Source: Ignavibacteria bacterium
Lineage (GTDB): Bacteria > Bacteroidota > Ignavibacteria > Kapaibacteriales > UBA2268
Length of the DNA: 53,213 bases
Direction: 5' to 3'
Assembly: GCA_031261605.1 (NCBI GenBank)
Contig: JAISJI010000034.1
Location: 1-53,213, forward strand
Within the stretch, counting starts at the first letter, position 1. Each line of letters begins with the position of its first letter. The notes beneath the pieces are model-generated. The model did no database searches and was not told where the DNA came from. It saw nothing but the letters and a program-made list of their open reading frames with translations. Positions 1 through 8,318 of the stretch are shown here, piece after piece. Made by a program: the position numbers and the translations under genes.

Positions 1-2
1 AA

Positions 3-74
3 TATATAAAACAAAAAAAACGTCAAATTGCAAAACCAGAGCCACAAGCCATTGTCTGCTCTATACAAAAGTAA
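3..74 (+). CDS. 3' end of an upstream gene, possibly rplW (L23)
   Basis: An open frame enters from the left edge and stops at TAA 72-74, 39 bases before rplB. The 23 visible residues are rich in Lys, Arg and Gln and end in AIVCSIQK. In the conserved S10 operon order the gene before rplB is rplW, and a basic C-terminus would fit, but too little is visible to recognise L23. The identity is inferred from position only. Confidence 0.35.
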   Translation, partial: YIKQKKRQIAKPEPQAIVCSIQK

Positions 75-113
75 GTATAATTTGACTCCTTTATTAACCT
101 AAATAAAAATAAA

Positions 114-953
114 ATGGCACTCAAAGTATTTAAACCAATTACTCCCGGAACGCGCTTCTATTCCGTTCCGACTTTCGAGGAAATTACAACCGATAAGCCC
201 TATAAGCCACTCGTCGTTCCTCTAAAAAAATCCGGCGGTAGAAATAATACCGGTCGTATTACTTCACGACACCGAGGCGGAGGACATAAGCGAAATTACC
301 GAATTATTGACTTCAAACGCAATAAAATCGGTATCCCAGCCACCGTCCTAACTATCGAGTATGACCCAAATCGCACCGCTCGTATCGCACTCGTAAAATA
401 TAATGACGGCGAAATAAAATATATACTCTGCCCCGATAAATTGAAGGTCGGAGATGTAATCGTCGCTTCCCCAGATGCAGAGTTCAAAGATGGTAACGCA
501 TTACCATTAAAGAAGATACCTGTCGGCCTGTTCATTCATAATATTGAAATGAAACCCGGAAAAGGAGGGCAACTAGTTCGCTCTGCTGGTAATTCCGCAC
601 AACTCGTCGCTAATGATGATAAATTTGCGCAAATCAAATTGCCTTCCGGCGAAATCCGTATGATCCCTAATATCTGCTATGCAACTTTGGGAACGGTTAG
701 CAACGGCGACCATTTCAATATTTCGTATGGTAAAGCCGGCAGAACACGCTGGTTTGGAGTCCGCCCACAAACTCGCGGTATGGCTATGAACCCTGTAGAC
801 CATCCAATGGGAGGTGGTGAAGGAACATCTAAATCCGGCGGCGGTCGCTTGCATCCACGCTCTCCATGGGGCAAAAATGCAAAAGGACTAAAAACACGCA
901 ACCCTAAAAAACAAAGTAGCAAATATATTGTTCGCGGTAGAAAAGGGAAATAG
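114..953 (+). CDS. rplB: Large ribosomal subunit protein L2
   Basis: This 279-aa protein is L2, a primary 23S rRNA-binding protein needed for subunit association and the peptidyl-transferase region. The N-terminal OB-fold and SH3-like core are full length. The conserved loop [10 protein letters not shown] lies near residues 228-237, followed by a basic glycine-rich tail. Met after HP (rather than His) resembles Bacteroidota-type L2. The ATG start gives the usual [12 protein letters not shown] N-terminus. In most bacteria rpsS follows immediately. Here a hairpin and about 6 kb of unrelated genes separate rplB from rpsS, so the S10 operon probably ends here as a transcript. No frameshift or loss is seen in the gene. 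Confidence 0.97.
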   Translation: MALKVFKPITPGTRFYSVPTFEEITTDKPYKPLVVPLKKSGGRNNTGRITSRHRGGGHKRNYRIIDFKRNKIGIPATVLTIEYDPNRTARIALVKYNDGEIKYILCPDKLKVGDVIVASPDAEFKDGNALPLKKIPVGLFIHNIEMKPGKGGQLVRSAGNSAQLVANDDKFAQIKLPSGEIRMIPNICYATLGTVSNGDHFNISYGKAGRTRWFGVRPQTRGMAMNPVDHPMGGGEGTSKSGGGRLHPRSPWGKNAKGLKTRNPKKQSSKYIVRGRKGK

Positions 954-966
954 TGGATAACGAATG

Positions 967-1005
967 ATTGTATGGGCTCAAAATTCTGAGTCCATACAAT
1001 TCTTT
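967..1005 (+). terminator. Hairpin terminator after rplB
   Basis: Arms 967-980 and 987-1000 pair over 13 positions with one mismatch or bulge around a 6-base loop. They are followed by TCTTTGTTTGG, a short T-rich tail. It starts 13 bases after the rplB stop codon. If functional it uncouples the upstream ribosomal genes from the inserted block. Confidence 0.7.
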
Positions 1006-1031
1006 GTTTGGTATTTATTCAGTTGAATAGT

Positions 1032-1118
1032 ATGAAAAATAACAAGAGGAAAACAAGCGTAACTTCTGCTAAATCGGCATTTACCCCCCCCAGCAAAAAC
1101 CGTGCCATAAAACTCTAA
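1032..1118 (+). other. Out-of-frame 5' part of the SGNH gene (28-codon ORF)
   Basis: ATG 1032 opens a 28-codon frame that encodes a basic N-terminus (MKNNKRKTSVTSAK), crosses the C8 run at 1084-1091 and stops at TAA 1116. Adding one C (or removing two) joins it to the 1139-2554 frame. The joined protein would be about 507 aa, with a basic cytoplasmic head leading straight into the hydrophobic segment. The 1139 frame itself has a stop at 1070-1072, so it cannot use this ATG in the sequenced state. This is my reading of the frames; a sequencing error in the run would look the same. Confidence 0.6.
1084..1091. repeat. C8 homopolymer, candidate slipped-strand switch
   Basis: Eight consecutive C in a very AT-rich stretch, inside the likely coding start of the SGNH protein. 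Lengths of 9 or 6 C would give an open frame; 8 C (seen) and 7 or 10 C would truncate it. Poly-C/G tracts of this length are well known slipped-strand contingency loci in other bacteria. Confidence 0.65.
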
Positions 1119-1138
1119 GTAGTTTTATTTTAAGGGGA

Positions 1139-2554
1139 TTGTTAGTAACTTTTATTTGCGCAGGGGTAGTAGTATTTTGTGACTATACAGGTATATTTAA
1201 TAGACAGGTAGTCAATAATAATTTAGAAATACAGACATATTATAGGTGGGATGCTTATAAAGATTTTACAGATTTACATCCCATAGATGTAGTTAAATTT
1301 GGCAATTCACACTCGGTATTAGGTGCAAGTCCTGTTAAATTATCGTTATTGTTAAATGCAAATTGCTTTGATATGGCTTTTTATGGAGAAACACTTACAA
1401 GCACATACTATTCAATGCAGGAATGTTTTCGTATAAAAAAGCCGAAAATTGCTATAGTTGAAACATATTGTATGTATCTGCCTAACAACTATTCCTCTCA
1501 TACGCTAACACCTGATAGATATGCTTTCGCACTAAACGCTTTTTACTCGCGGAGCAATAATTGGAATAAAATATCATCTGCACCGATTTTATTTACATCC
1601 GATTATTATCTGTCGGCATATTCTAAAACTATTAGAAATCATAGCTTTATCTTAACTGACTTTGAGCAGATAAAGAAAAATTTAAATGGCGAAAATGAAT
1701 ATGTTAAATATTCTGCTACTCATAACGATTATTTTTTAGGACAAGATATTAATGGGTTTCCGCGATTGACCGACTCTATGTTAGCAAATTTTGATACAAG
1801 CAAAGCTGTGGATGCCTCTGAAATTATTATTAGCAACGAAGCAAAGGAGTATTTAGAAAAAATAGTGAATCTATGCAAAGATAATGATGTAAAGTTGATA
1901 TTCCTAACAATACCTGTTCATTATCGTATTTATAAAAATTGGGAAGTATTCAATTCTAAGTTATCCAAGGAGTTACAGAAATACGATATACCTCGTCTTG
2001 ATTTGCAGACAGATTATGATACTGCAAAATATATACCAATGGTGTTTTCGCATCAACTTAATAATGAACAACACCTCACTTGGTATGGGCAAATCATTAT
2101 ATCTCAGCAGGTTGCGGAATATTTAAAAAATAATTTTTCGGAATATTTGCCAAAAAGAAATCCCGAAGAACAGATAAAATTGTTTTATAATTGTCCGGAT
2201 TTTTTCGGTTTTTCGGAATATATTTATTGGTATCCGGTAATTGATGGCGATAAATTAAATCGCGCTTTTTTGAAAAATACAAAAGCCGGAAATTATATTG
2301 TGCAAGAGGTGGATTACGCAATTTCAAATCGGCAGAATGCGCATAAATTAGTGATGAAAGTCATTGGAAATCAAGATGTTACGGATAAAAAAGTATATGC
2401 ACTTATTTCCGCTGTTTATCAAAATGAAAAAATAAATACTTGGATTGAATTTGCATATCATCCGGAATATTTTGCGGCTAACCACTATGTTTTTCAATGT
2501 GATTTAAATTTAGAAATACAGATAGAGGATATTCTGGCGGTGCAAATAAATTAA
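1139..2554 (+). CDS. SGNH/DUF1574-like membrane-anchored surface-polymer modifying protein, probably phase-variable
   Basis: The open frame from TTG 1139 encodes 471 aa. It begins inside a hydrophobic segment (about residues 1-15) and then has an extracytoplasmic domain. GNSHS near residue 60 resembles block I of SGNH hydrolases (G-N/D-S), and EQHLTWYG near residue 308 could supply the C-terminal His of the family. The general layout recalls DUF1574 and AlgJ/AlgX-type acyl-transfer proteins that modify cell-surface glycans. The TTG start has GGGGA only one base away and no N-terminal anchor charge, so the real start is more likely ATG 1032, out of frame across the C8 run. Two glycosyltransferase genes follow, consistent with a role in a surface polysaccharide. 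The substrate is unknown, and the SGNH assignment rests on short motifs. Confidence 0.6.
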   Translation: MLVTFICAGVVVFCDYTGIFNRQVVNNNLEIQTYYRWDAYKDFTDLHPIDVVKFGNSHSVLGASPVKLSLLLNANCFDMAFYGETLTSTYYSMQECFRIKKPKIAIVETYCMYLPNNYSSHTLTPDRYAFALNAFYSRSNNWNKISSAPILFTSDYYLSAYSKTIRNHSFILTDFEQIKKNLNGENEYVKYSATHNDYFLGQDINGFPRLTDSMLANFDTSKAVDASEIIISNEAKEYLEKIVNLCKDNDVKLIFLTIPVHYRIYKNWEVFNSKLSKELQKYDIPRLDLQTDYDTAKYIPMVFSHQLNNEQHLTWYGQIIISQQVAEYLKNNFSEYLPKRNPEEQIKLFYNCPDFFGFSEYIYWYPVIDGDKLNRAFLKNTKAGNYIVQEVDYAISNRQNAHKLVMKVIGNQDVTDKKVYALISAVYQNEKINTWIEFAYHPEYFAANHYVFQCDLNLEIQIEDILAVQIN

Positions 2555-2576
2555 TTAAAAAAAATATGCAAGATAG

Positions 2577-2606
2577 TTGTAAAATGAATTTTTTTTCGTA
2601 TATTTG
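2577..2606 (+). promoter_or_regulatory. Bacteroidota-type promoter before the GT4 pair
   Basis: TTG at 2577-2579 and TATATTTG at 2599-2606 are 19 bases apart. This matches the TTTG-N19-21-TAnnTTTG promoter of the primary sigma factor in Bacteroidota. It lies about 90 bases before the glycosyltransferase start at 2699. Confidence 0.55.
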
Positions 2607-2698
2607 TAATCTTTAAACTGCCGAAAAATCTAAAATGCAGAACATTACGCAGATTAAAACAGCATCTAACGCTTGCAATATCAATGATATAACGAATT

Positions 2699-3892
2699 AT
2701 GAAAATAGCATTTTTGCAGAATTGGTTTGATAGAACAAGCCCAGATGTCGTGAAAAATAATAATAGCCGGATGCTACATTATATCACAGAATCGCTAAAA
2801 AAAAACGGCGCAGAAGTGATTTTAATTCCGCCTGCGATTAAATGCGATTTACCAAATAAATTGCGTCACGCTTTTTATAAATTCGTGCTACACCAGCGTC
2901 ATTTGCAGTATACAGACATTTCGCTGCTCAAACGAGAGGCGAAAATTCGCAGTAAAATAATAAATAAATTGGATATTGATGCGGTTTTTGCGTTTAGTAA
3001 TTATTCGCTTGCGTTCCTTGAAACTAATAAAATTTTGGCGTATTGGTCGGATATTTGTTTTGCGCAGCAGCGAACAGGTAATCCACTTTACCTAAATCTA
3101 ACAAAATCAACACTTAAGAACGCAAATTTTGTAGAGCAAATGGCATTAAATAAAATTGATGCTGCGTTTTTTACATCCGCTTGGACGAAAAATGCAGTGA
3201 AAAATAATTTTGATGTTGATGAAAATAAATTGTTGGTTGCTCCGCTCGGTCCAGATACGCCTATCTCCCATACTTTTCAAGATGTTAAGGAGATGGTGAC
3301 AAAAAAAATAAATAATCCAATTTGCAAATTTATTTTTATTGGTTCGCATTGGGTAAATAAAGGTGCAGATGTGGCTGTGGAGATAGTTAAGCAATTGAAT
3401 AATCGTGGGTTAAAGTCGGAATTAATGATTATTGGATGCGAAGTTGAAGGAAAAAATATTCCCGAATTTATTAAAAATATTAAGTTTTTAAATAAAAATA
3501 ATCCAGAAGAATTAAATTTATTTATTCAGCATTTATCGGAAGCGAATTTTTTTATTTTACCCACACTTTTTGACTGCACACCGCATACAATTTGCGAAGC
3601 ATCTGCGTTTGGTGTTCCTTCAATTAGCCATAAATTCGGCGGAATTCCGGAAATGATTAAAGAAGGAAAAAATGGAAAAACATTTTCAATAGGCGAAAAT
3701 ATAGATAATTATTGCGACTATGTCATTGAAATATATAGCGATAAATTCAAATATGAGCAACTTTGTTTATCTTCCTATAATGAATATATTAATTATTTAA
3801 ATTGGGATTTTGGAACAAAAATAATAATGGATAAATTAAATGAAATAAAAAAAATAAAGCAACAAAAAATGCAATGTAAAATATCTATATAA
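2699..3892 (+). CDS. Family 4 glycosyltransferase
   Basis: This 397-aa protein has the GT-B architecture of GT4 retaining glycosyltransferases. The N-terminal half carries an acceptor-side Rossmann fold. The C-terminal half starts near residue 215 (FIGSHWVNKGADVAVEIV), and the donor-binding signature lies around residues 285-320 (LPTLFDCTPHTICEASAFG, then GGIPEMI). The E of CEASAFG is the usual nucleotide-sugar-binding Glu. It probably adds a sugar from a nucleotide donor to a lipid-linked or surface glycan in the cytoplasm. No signal peptide or membrane span is evident. It is followed 29 bases later by a second GT4 gene. Codons are strongly AT-rich compared with the ribosomal genes on either side, suggesting acquisition as a block. 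Donor and acceptor cannot be told from sequence. Confidence 0.85.
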   Translation: MKIAFLQNWFDRTSPDVVKNNNSRMLHYITESLKKNGAEVILIPPAIKCDLPNKLRHAFYKFVLHQRHLQYTDISLLKREAKIRSKIINKLDIDAVFAFSNYSLAFLETNKILAYWSDICFAQQRTGNPLYLNLTKSTLKNANFVEQMALNKIDAAFFTSAWTKNAVKNNFDVDENKLLVAPLGPDTPISHTFQDVKEMVTKKINNPICKFIFIGSHWVNKGADVAVEIVKQLNNRGLKSELMIIGCEVEGKNIPEFIKNIKFLNKNNPEELNLFIQHLSEANFFILPTLFDCTPHTICEASAFGVPSISHKFGGIPEMIKEGKNGKTFSIGENIDNYCDYVIEIYSDKFKYEQLCLSSYNEYINYLNWDFGTKIIMDKLNEIKKIKQQKMQCKISI

Positions 3893-3921
3893 TCACTCTA
3901 TATTAAATTTACACTATAAAT

Positions 3922-5034
3922 ATGAACATCTTAGCAATGAATTGGCAGTGCACAAAAAACCCTTTAAGTGGTGGTGCGGAGGTGCATTTTCAAGAAATAT
4001 TTAAACGAATTGTGGCGATGGGGCATAGTGTAACACTTTTGGCTTGCACTTTTGAAGGATGTAAATCGGAAGAAATAGTTGATGGAATAAAAATTATTCG
4101 AAAAGGAGGGCGCTCTTTATTTAATTATACCGTCCGAACTCTTTATAAATCAGTGGCTTACAAAGAACATTTTGATATAGTTATTGATGATATAAATAAA
4201 GTTCCTTTTTATTCACCACTTTTTGTAAAAGAGCCATTATTAGCGATAAGTCATCATTTTTTTGGTGCAAATATTTTTCACGAAACGAATTTTTTTGCCG
4301 GAAGTTATGTTTATTTTTCGGAAGCATTAATTAAATATGTCTATAAAAATACGCCGTTTGCGGTGGTTTCGCAAAGCACTTTAGACGAATTTATTTCGAT
4401 GGGATTTAATCCAAAAAATTTCACAATAATTTATAATGCTTTTGATAAAAATAATTTTCCGCTAAAAGTAAGCGAAAAACCCGCCTATCCTGTAATTTCT
4501 TATTTTGGAAGATTAAAAAAATATAAAAGTGTAGACCATTTATTTTACGCATTTGCGAATGTTACGAAAAAATATCCGAACGCAGAATTAAAAATAATTG
4601 GAAAAGGTGATTTTAGAGATTTTTTGGAAAAATTGGCGAAAGAATTGGGAATTGAAAAAAATGTTAGATTTTTAGGATTTGTCTCCGAAGAAGCAAAATC
4701 TGTTGAATTATCAACATCTTACTGCGTTGTAAATACCTCAATAAAAGAGGGCTGGGGCATCACAAATTTGGAAGCAAATGCTTGTGGCACGCTCGTAATT
4801 TCTTCGGATGTTCCGGGTTTGCGTGACTCTGTAAAAAATGGCGTTTCGGGCTTATTATATAAATATGGGGACATAGATGACTTGACCGATGCGATGTTGC
4901 AAGTCATTGATAATATTGAACTAAGGAATAAATTATCGTTAGGTGGATTGGAGTGGGCGAATAGTTTTAGTTGGGATAAATCGGCGGCTGCGATGTTAGA
5001 AAAATGCGAGGAAGTAATTGCGGCTTGGAGGTAA
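3922..5034 (+). CDS. Family 4 glycosyltransferase
   Basis: The protein has 370 aa and is a typical GT4 enzyme. An N-terminal glycine-rich acceptor loop (NPLSGGAEVHF, residues 13-23) is characteristic of the family. The C-terminal domain begins near residue 190 (ISYFGRLKKYKSVDHL). The donor signature SIKEGWGITNLEANACGT lies near residues 273-290 and includes the catalytic-site E-x7-E pattern. It probably works with the preceding GT4 enzyme on the same glycan. The gene lies in the same orientation as its neighbours and only 12 bases before the methyltransferase gene, so one transcript could carry GT4-GT4-MTase-endonuclease. The specific sugar is unknown. Confidence 0.87.
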   Translation: MNILAMNWQCTKNPLSGGAEVHFQEIFKRIVAMGHSVTLLACTFEGCKSEEIVDGIKIIRKGGRSLFNYTVRTLYKSVAYKEHFDIVIDDINKVPFYSPLFVKEPLLAISHHFFGANIFHETNFFAGSYVYFSEALIKYVYKNTPFAVVSQSTLDEFISMGFNPKNFTIIYNAFDKNNFPLKVSEKPAYPVISYFGRLKKYKSVDHLFYAFANVTKKYPNAELKIIGKGDFRDFLEKLAKELGIEKNVRFLGFVSEEAKSVELSTSYCVVNTSIKEGWGITNLEANACGTLVISSDVPGLRDSVKNGVSGLLYKYGDIDDLTDAMLQVIDNIELRNKLSLGGLEWANSFSWDKSAAAMLEKCEEVIAAWR

Positions 5035-5046
5035 ATATATTTTTTT

Positions 5047-6171
5047 ATGGAACAACATCATCTAAATTATAAAGATACCGTGAATTTTGGAAGCTATTAT
5101 ACTCCGCAAATTCTTGTGGATATGGTTTATGGTATGCTTGCAAAAAATATTGAAAATATTTCTGATTATACTATTATTGATACGAGTTGCGGTTATGGTG
5201 GATTTTTGCGGGGCGAAAATACTATTGGTGCAGATATTGACGAAATGGCTCTTATTACAGCGAAAAAAAATAATCCATCTGCCTCATTTTATTGCCATAA
5301 TTCACTGAAAAATATTTCCTTGACACAGTATAATTTAAATAATGAAAATAAAATAATTATAGTAGGAAATCCGCCGTATAATGATGCTACTTCGCTTATT
5401 AAAAATCATATTAAACAAGAGGCGGCAGAAATAGATAAGGATATAAAATCACAGGACTTAGGTATTTCTTTTTTGCAATCTTATAATAAACTTGGGGCTG
5501 ATTTTGTATGTGTTTTGCACCCGCTTTCGTATCTTATAAAAAAGGCAAATTTTGAGCGAATGGGGCGGTTTACAAAAAATTATAAATTAATTGATGCGCT
5601 GATAATTAGTAGTGGCGAATTTTCAAAAACTTCAAAAACTACTCAATTTCCGATAGTTATTGCGATGTATCACCGAGATAATTGGGGAATGAAATATTAT
5701 GATATTTGCGATTGGAATTTTAAGACAAAAGAAGGGAAACAATTTAAATTGGCAAATTTTGATAAAATAGACAATTATATTACGAAATATCCGAATAAAA
5801 AATACATAAGTTTAGATAATACAGTAGCTTACTTTTGGACAATGCGAGATATAAATGCACTAAAAAGAACAAAAACATTTATTGAAAAAGAAAATACGAG
5901 TTCAATACGCGTCACAAAAGATAAATTTGCGCATTATTGCTATGCAGATATTTTTAAGGAAAACATAAAACATATTCCATATTATTTTGGGAATTGCGAC
6001 ATATTTATTAATAATGATAAATTTAACGATTTGAGAGATTTATTTATTGAAAAAAGTACTTCAAAATATAAGTTTTTAAATAAATATAATTTCTTAGAAT
6101 TGGCGAGTAAAAATGAAGGAAATATAGACAATTATTTTAGGAATTTACTGGGAGAACATTATGTGGATTAA
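5047..6171 (+). CDS. N6-adenine DNA methyltransferase, gamma-type (restriction-modification)
   Basis: This 374-aa enzyme shows the motif order of TaqI-like gamma-class adenine methyltransferases. A YYTPQILVDM motif X lies near residues 18-27, the AdoMet-binding DTSCGYGGF motif I near residues 45-53, and the catalytic NPPY motif IV at about residue 108. The C-terminal part has no family I recognise and should hold the DNA recognition domain. It would methylate adenine in a specific site. The next gene starts inside its last codons (11-base overlap), the usual coupling of a type II modification-restriction pair. The gene is AT-rich like the glycosyltransferases before it. Recognition sequence and system subtype are not readable. 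Confidence 0.87.
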   Translation: MEQHHLNYKDTVNFGSYYTPQILVDMVYGMLAKNIENISDYTIIDTSCGYGGFLRGENTIGADIDEMALITAKKNNPSASFYCHNSLKNISLTQYNLNNENKIIIVGNPPYNDATSLIKNHIKQEAAEIDKDIKSQDLGISFLQSYNKLGADFVCVLHPLSYLIKKANFERMGRFTKNYKLIDALIISSGEFSKTSKTTQFPIVIAMYHRDNWGMKYYDICDWNFKTKEGKQFKLANFDKIDNYITKYPNKKYISLDNTVAYFWTMRDINALKRTKTFIEKENTSSIRVTKDKFAHYCYADIFKENIKHIPYYFGNCDIFINNDKFNDLRDLFIEKSTSKYKFLNKYNFLELASKNEGNIDNYFRNLLGEHYVD

Positions 6172-6925
6172 CAAGATAGATGAAATAAATTACGAATTAT
6201 TAATTTCTATTCCACTTACAAAAGGGACTGAAAAAACACGAATAAAAAAACGTAGTTTCTTTAATGAATATGGAATTCCTGTACCAACAAAGACAGAACC
6301 ATTTTCTTTATCTTGCTATGTTGAATGGCAGATAGGGTACGATGTTGCAACTGACGATGCCGGCAAAATGGAAAGAACAAGCATCAAAAATAAATTATTT
6401 ATTGGGGCAAATGGAAAGAAAAAAACACTTTATGAACTATCTGAATATATTTATTATTTTTATAATTGGGAAATTATAAAAGAACAGGATTTGTTAGGCA
6501 TAAAGGGCTATTTATCAGGGCTTAGCCAAAATGATTATTTAGATTGCAACCGAGAACTAGCAATAGAAAGGAGTCACCCCATAAGTAAAAATATTTTAGG
6601 AATAGATTTTAGTTTTACTCAATTAAAATATCCACTATTAATCCATAAATTTGGACAATATGAAATATTGACAGAAATTATAATAAAAGAAAAACAATAT
6701 GCAATAGGAGTTCAGCCGATGTTGTATTTCTGTTTCCCAATTACAGAGTTAAAATCCAGCAAGGAATTAATTGGTAGAACAGCAGAAACAAAGGAAATGG
6801 CTGACTTTGTTATAGATAAAAACAATATCCAAATATTTTTAGAAATATTAAAAATATTTGGAATATTATCAATTAATCATAATAAAGATATTATTTCAAT
6901 AATTGATATAATATTAACAAAATAA
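6161..6925 (+). CDS. Probable cognate type II restriction endonuclease (unrecognised family)
   Basis: This 254-aa protein has no domain I can name. It is soluble, Lys/Ile-rich, without signal peptide or membrane span. A restriction role is inferred only from context: ATG 6161 lies within the last codons of a gamma-type adenine methyltransferase, an overlap typical of coupled restriction-modification genes, and the length suits a small type II endonuclease. I see no clear PD-(D/E)xK, HNH or GIY-YIG motif. A stretch near residues 168-182 (EILTEIIIKEKQYAI) has an E-x-x-E/K pattern on alternating hydrophobic residues that might be an active-site strand, but this is weak. The stop is 6 bases before a C10 run. 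Confidence 0.5.
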   Translation: MWINKIDEINYELLISIPLTKGTEKTRIKKRSFFNEYGIPVPTKTEPFSLSCYVEWQIGYDVATDDAGKMERTSIKNKLFIGANGKKKTLYELSEYIYYFYNWEIIKEQDLLGIKGYLSGLSQNDYLDCNRELAIERSHPISKNILGIDFSFTQLKYPLLIHKFGQYEILTEIIIKEKQYAIGVQPMLYFCFPITELKSSKELIGRTAETKEMADFVIDKNNIQIFLEILKIFGILSINHNKDIISIIDIILTK

Positions 6926-6931
6926 AAAACT

Positions 6932-6941
6932 CCCCCCCCCC
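6932..6941. repeat. C10 homopolymer upstream of rpsS
   Basis: Ten consecutive C between the end of the restriction gene and rpsS, 42 bases before the rpsS ATG, in an otherwise A/T-dominated spacer. It lies outside any reading frame, so length change would act, if at all, on promoter spacing or leader structure. It marks the right edge of the insert. Confidence 0.7.
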
Positions 6942-6983
6942 AACCCAAAAAAAACAATATATAAATAAATACAGGACTAATTA

Positions 6984-7268
6984 ATGTCACGTTCACTCAA
7001 AAAAGGGTACTTCGTTAGCATCAAACTCGCAAAAAAAGTAGATGCACTCAACGATACCAAAAAGAAACAGGTCGTAAAAACCTGGTCCCGGGCTTCCACG
7101 ATTTCACCAGATTTCGTAGGACATACTATCGCAGTTCATAATGGCAAAATTTTTGTGCCAGTTTTCGTTACTGAAAATATGGTCGGTCACAAATTAGGCG
7201 AGTTCTCTCCTACACGCATCTTTAGAGGTCATGCAGGTAATAGAAAAGACGCCAAAGGAAAGAGATAG
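6984..7268 (+). CDS. rpsS: Small ribosomal subunit protein S19
   Basis: The protein has 94 aa with the MSRSLKKG N-terminus and the [11 protein letters not shown] motif near residues 68-78 that define S19, a 30S head protein contacting 16S rRNA together with S13. The length is normal for the family. The conserved gene order rplB-rpsS is interrupted upstream by the 6-kb insert. Downstream order rpsS-rplV-rpsC is intact with no gap. Transcription must either start in the short AT-rich spacer containing the C10 run or read through from the restriction gene. Composition returns to the GC-richer codon style of rplB. Confidence 0.97.
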   Translation: MSRSLKKGYFVSIKLAKKVDALNDTKKKQVVKTWSRASTISPDFVGHTIAVHNGKIFVPVFVTENMVGHKLGEFSPTRIFRGHAGNRKDAKGKR

Positions 7269-7274
7269 GTGATT

Positions 7275-7643
7275 ATGCAAGCAAGAGCACTTAAGAAAAA
7301 CATCCGAATGTCACCACGCAAAATGCGTTTAGTGATTGATTTAATCCGTGGAAAAAAAGCAACCGAAGCACTGACTATGTTGCACTTCCACCCAAAACAT
7401 GCTGCTTACGAAGCCGAAATGGTTCTCCGCTCAGCAATAGCAAATCTTAACCAAAAGGCAGATGCCGAAGGTCTCCGTATCCACGATGACGAAATTACTG
7501 TTATCCGTGCTACCGTAGATAATGCTGCGTTCTTTAAGAGAATGCTCCCAGCACCACAAGGTAGAGCATACCGCATCCGTAAAAGAAGTAATCATTTAAC
7601 TATTGTTGTCGGCACACCCGATACCGAGGAGGAATCAGAATAA
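7275..7643 (+). CDS. rplV: Large ribosomal subunit protein L22
   Basis: L22 binds several 23S domains and lines the exit tunnel with a beta-hairpin. The N-terminal SPRKMRLVIDLIRGK motif and the C-terminal tunnel hairpin (PAPQGRAYRIRKRSNH) are present. ATG 7275 gives 122 aa and the expected MQARALKKN start. The in-frame GTG at 7269, directly after the rpsS stop, would add two residues and cannot be excluded. The gene ends in TAATG, sharing a base with the start of rpsC, so translation of the two is probably coupled. Confidence 0.96.
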   Translation: MQARALKKNIRMSPRKMRLVIDLIRGKKATEALTMLHFHPKHAAYEAEMVLRSAIANLNQKADAEGLRIHDDEITVIRATVDNAAFFKRMLPAPQGRAYRIRKRSNHLTIVVGTPDTEEESE

Positions 7644-8293
7644 TGGGTCAAAAAACTCATCCCGTTGGATTAAGATTAGGCGTTATCAAAAGTTGGGACG
7701 CTAATTGGTTTGACGCTAAGCATTTAGCAAAAAAATTAGGCGAAGATTTTAAAGTTCGCAATTACATCCGCGCCAGAAAGAAAAACTGCGGTATATCGCG
7801 CATTCTTGTTGAAAGAACTGCCGCTAAGATGCTCATAACATTAGAGACATCACGTCCGGGATTGGTATTCGGTCGCGGTGGTGTTGATTTGCAGCACTTG
7901 GAAGAGGAGTTGCGTCATCTCACTAAGCAAGATGTTCGCATCACAGTAAATGAGATTACTACTCCTGAGTTGGATGCACTACTCGTAGCTGAAAATATCG
8001 CTTCGCAGTTGAGTGGCAGAGCCAACTTCCGTAGAGCAATGAAGTTCGCTATCTCTTCTACTATGAAAGCAGGTGCGCAAGGTATCAAAGTTATGTGCTC
8101 TGGGCGTCTTGGTGGTGCCGAAATGGCAAGAACTGAAATCTACAAAGAAGGTAGAACTCCGCTACATACTATTCGCGCTGATATAGATTATGCAACTGCC
8201 GAAGCATTAACCATTTACGGCATTATTGGTATCAAAGTGTGGATATGCAAAGGCGAAGTTATTGGCAAGCGTAATATAGAATTTACGGAATAA
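7643..8293 (+). CDS. rpsC: Small ribosomal subunit protein S3
   Basis: This 216-aa S3 starts MGQKTHPVGLRLG, has the KH-type RNA-binding domain (VFGRGG near residues 74-79) and the C-terminal S3 domain with GRLGGAEMARTE near residues 153-164. S3 forms part of the mRNA entry site of the 30S subunit. In standard S10 operons rplP follows. Here the strand polarity switches: a strong hairpin follows and the next ribosomal genes converge from the minus strand. The C-terminus has the usual core length without the long extension seen in some phyla. The start overlaps the rplV stop. Confidence 0.97.
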   Translation: MGQKTHPVGLRLGVIKSWDANWFDAKHLAKKLGEDFKVRNYIRARKKNCGISRILVERTAAKMLITLETSRPGLVFGRGGVDLQHLEEELRHLTKQDVRITVNEITTPELDALLVAENIASQLSGRANFRRAMKFAISSTMKAGAQGIKVMCSGRLGGAEMARTEIYKEGRTPLHTIRADIDYATAEALTIYGIIGIKVWICKGEVIGKRNIEFTE

Positions 8294-8318
8294 TTTGTCT
8301 TAATTCTTTTTAGAATTT

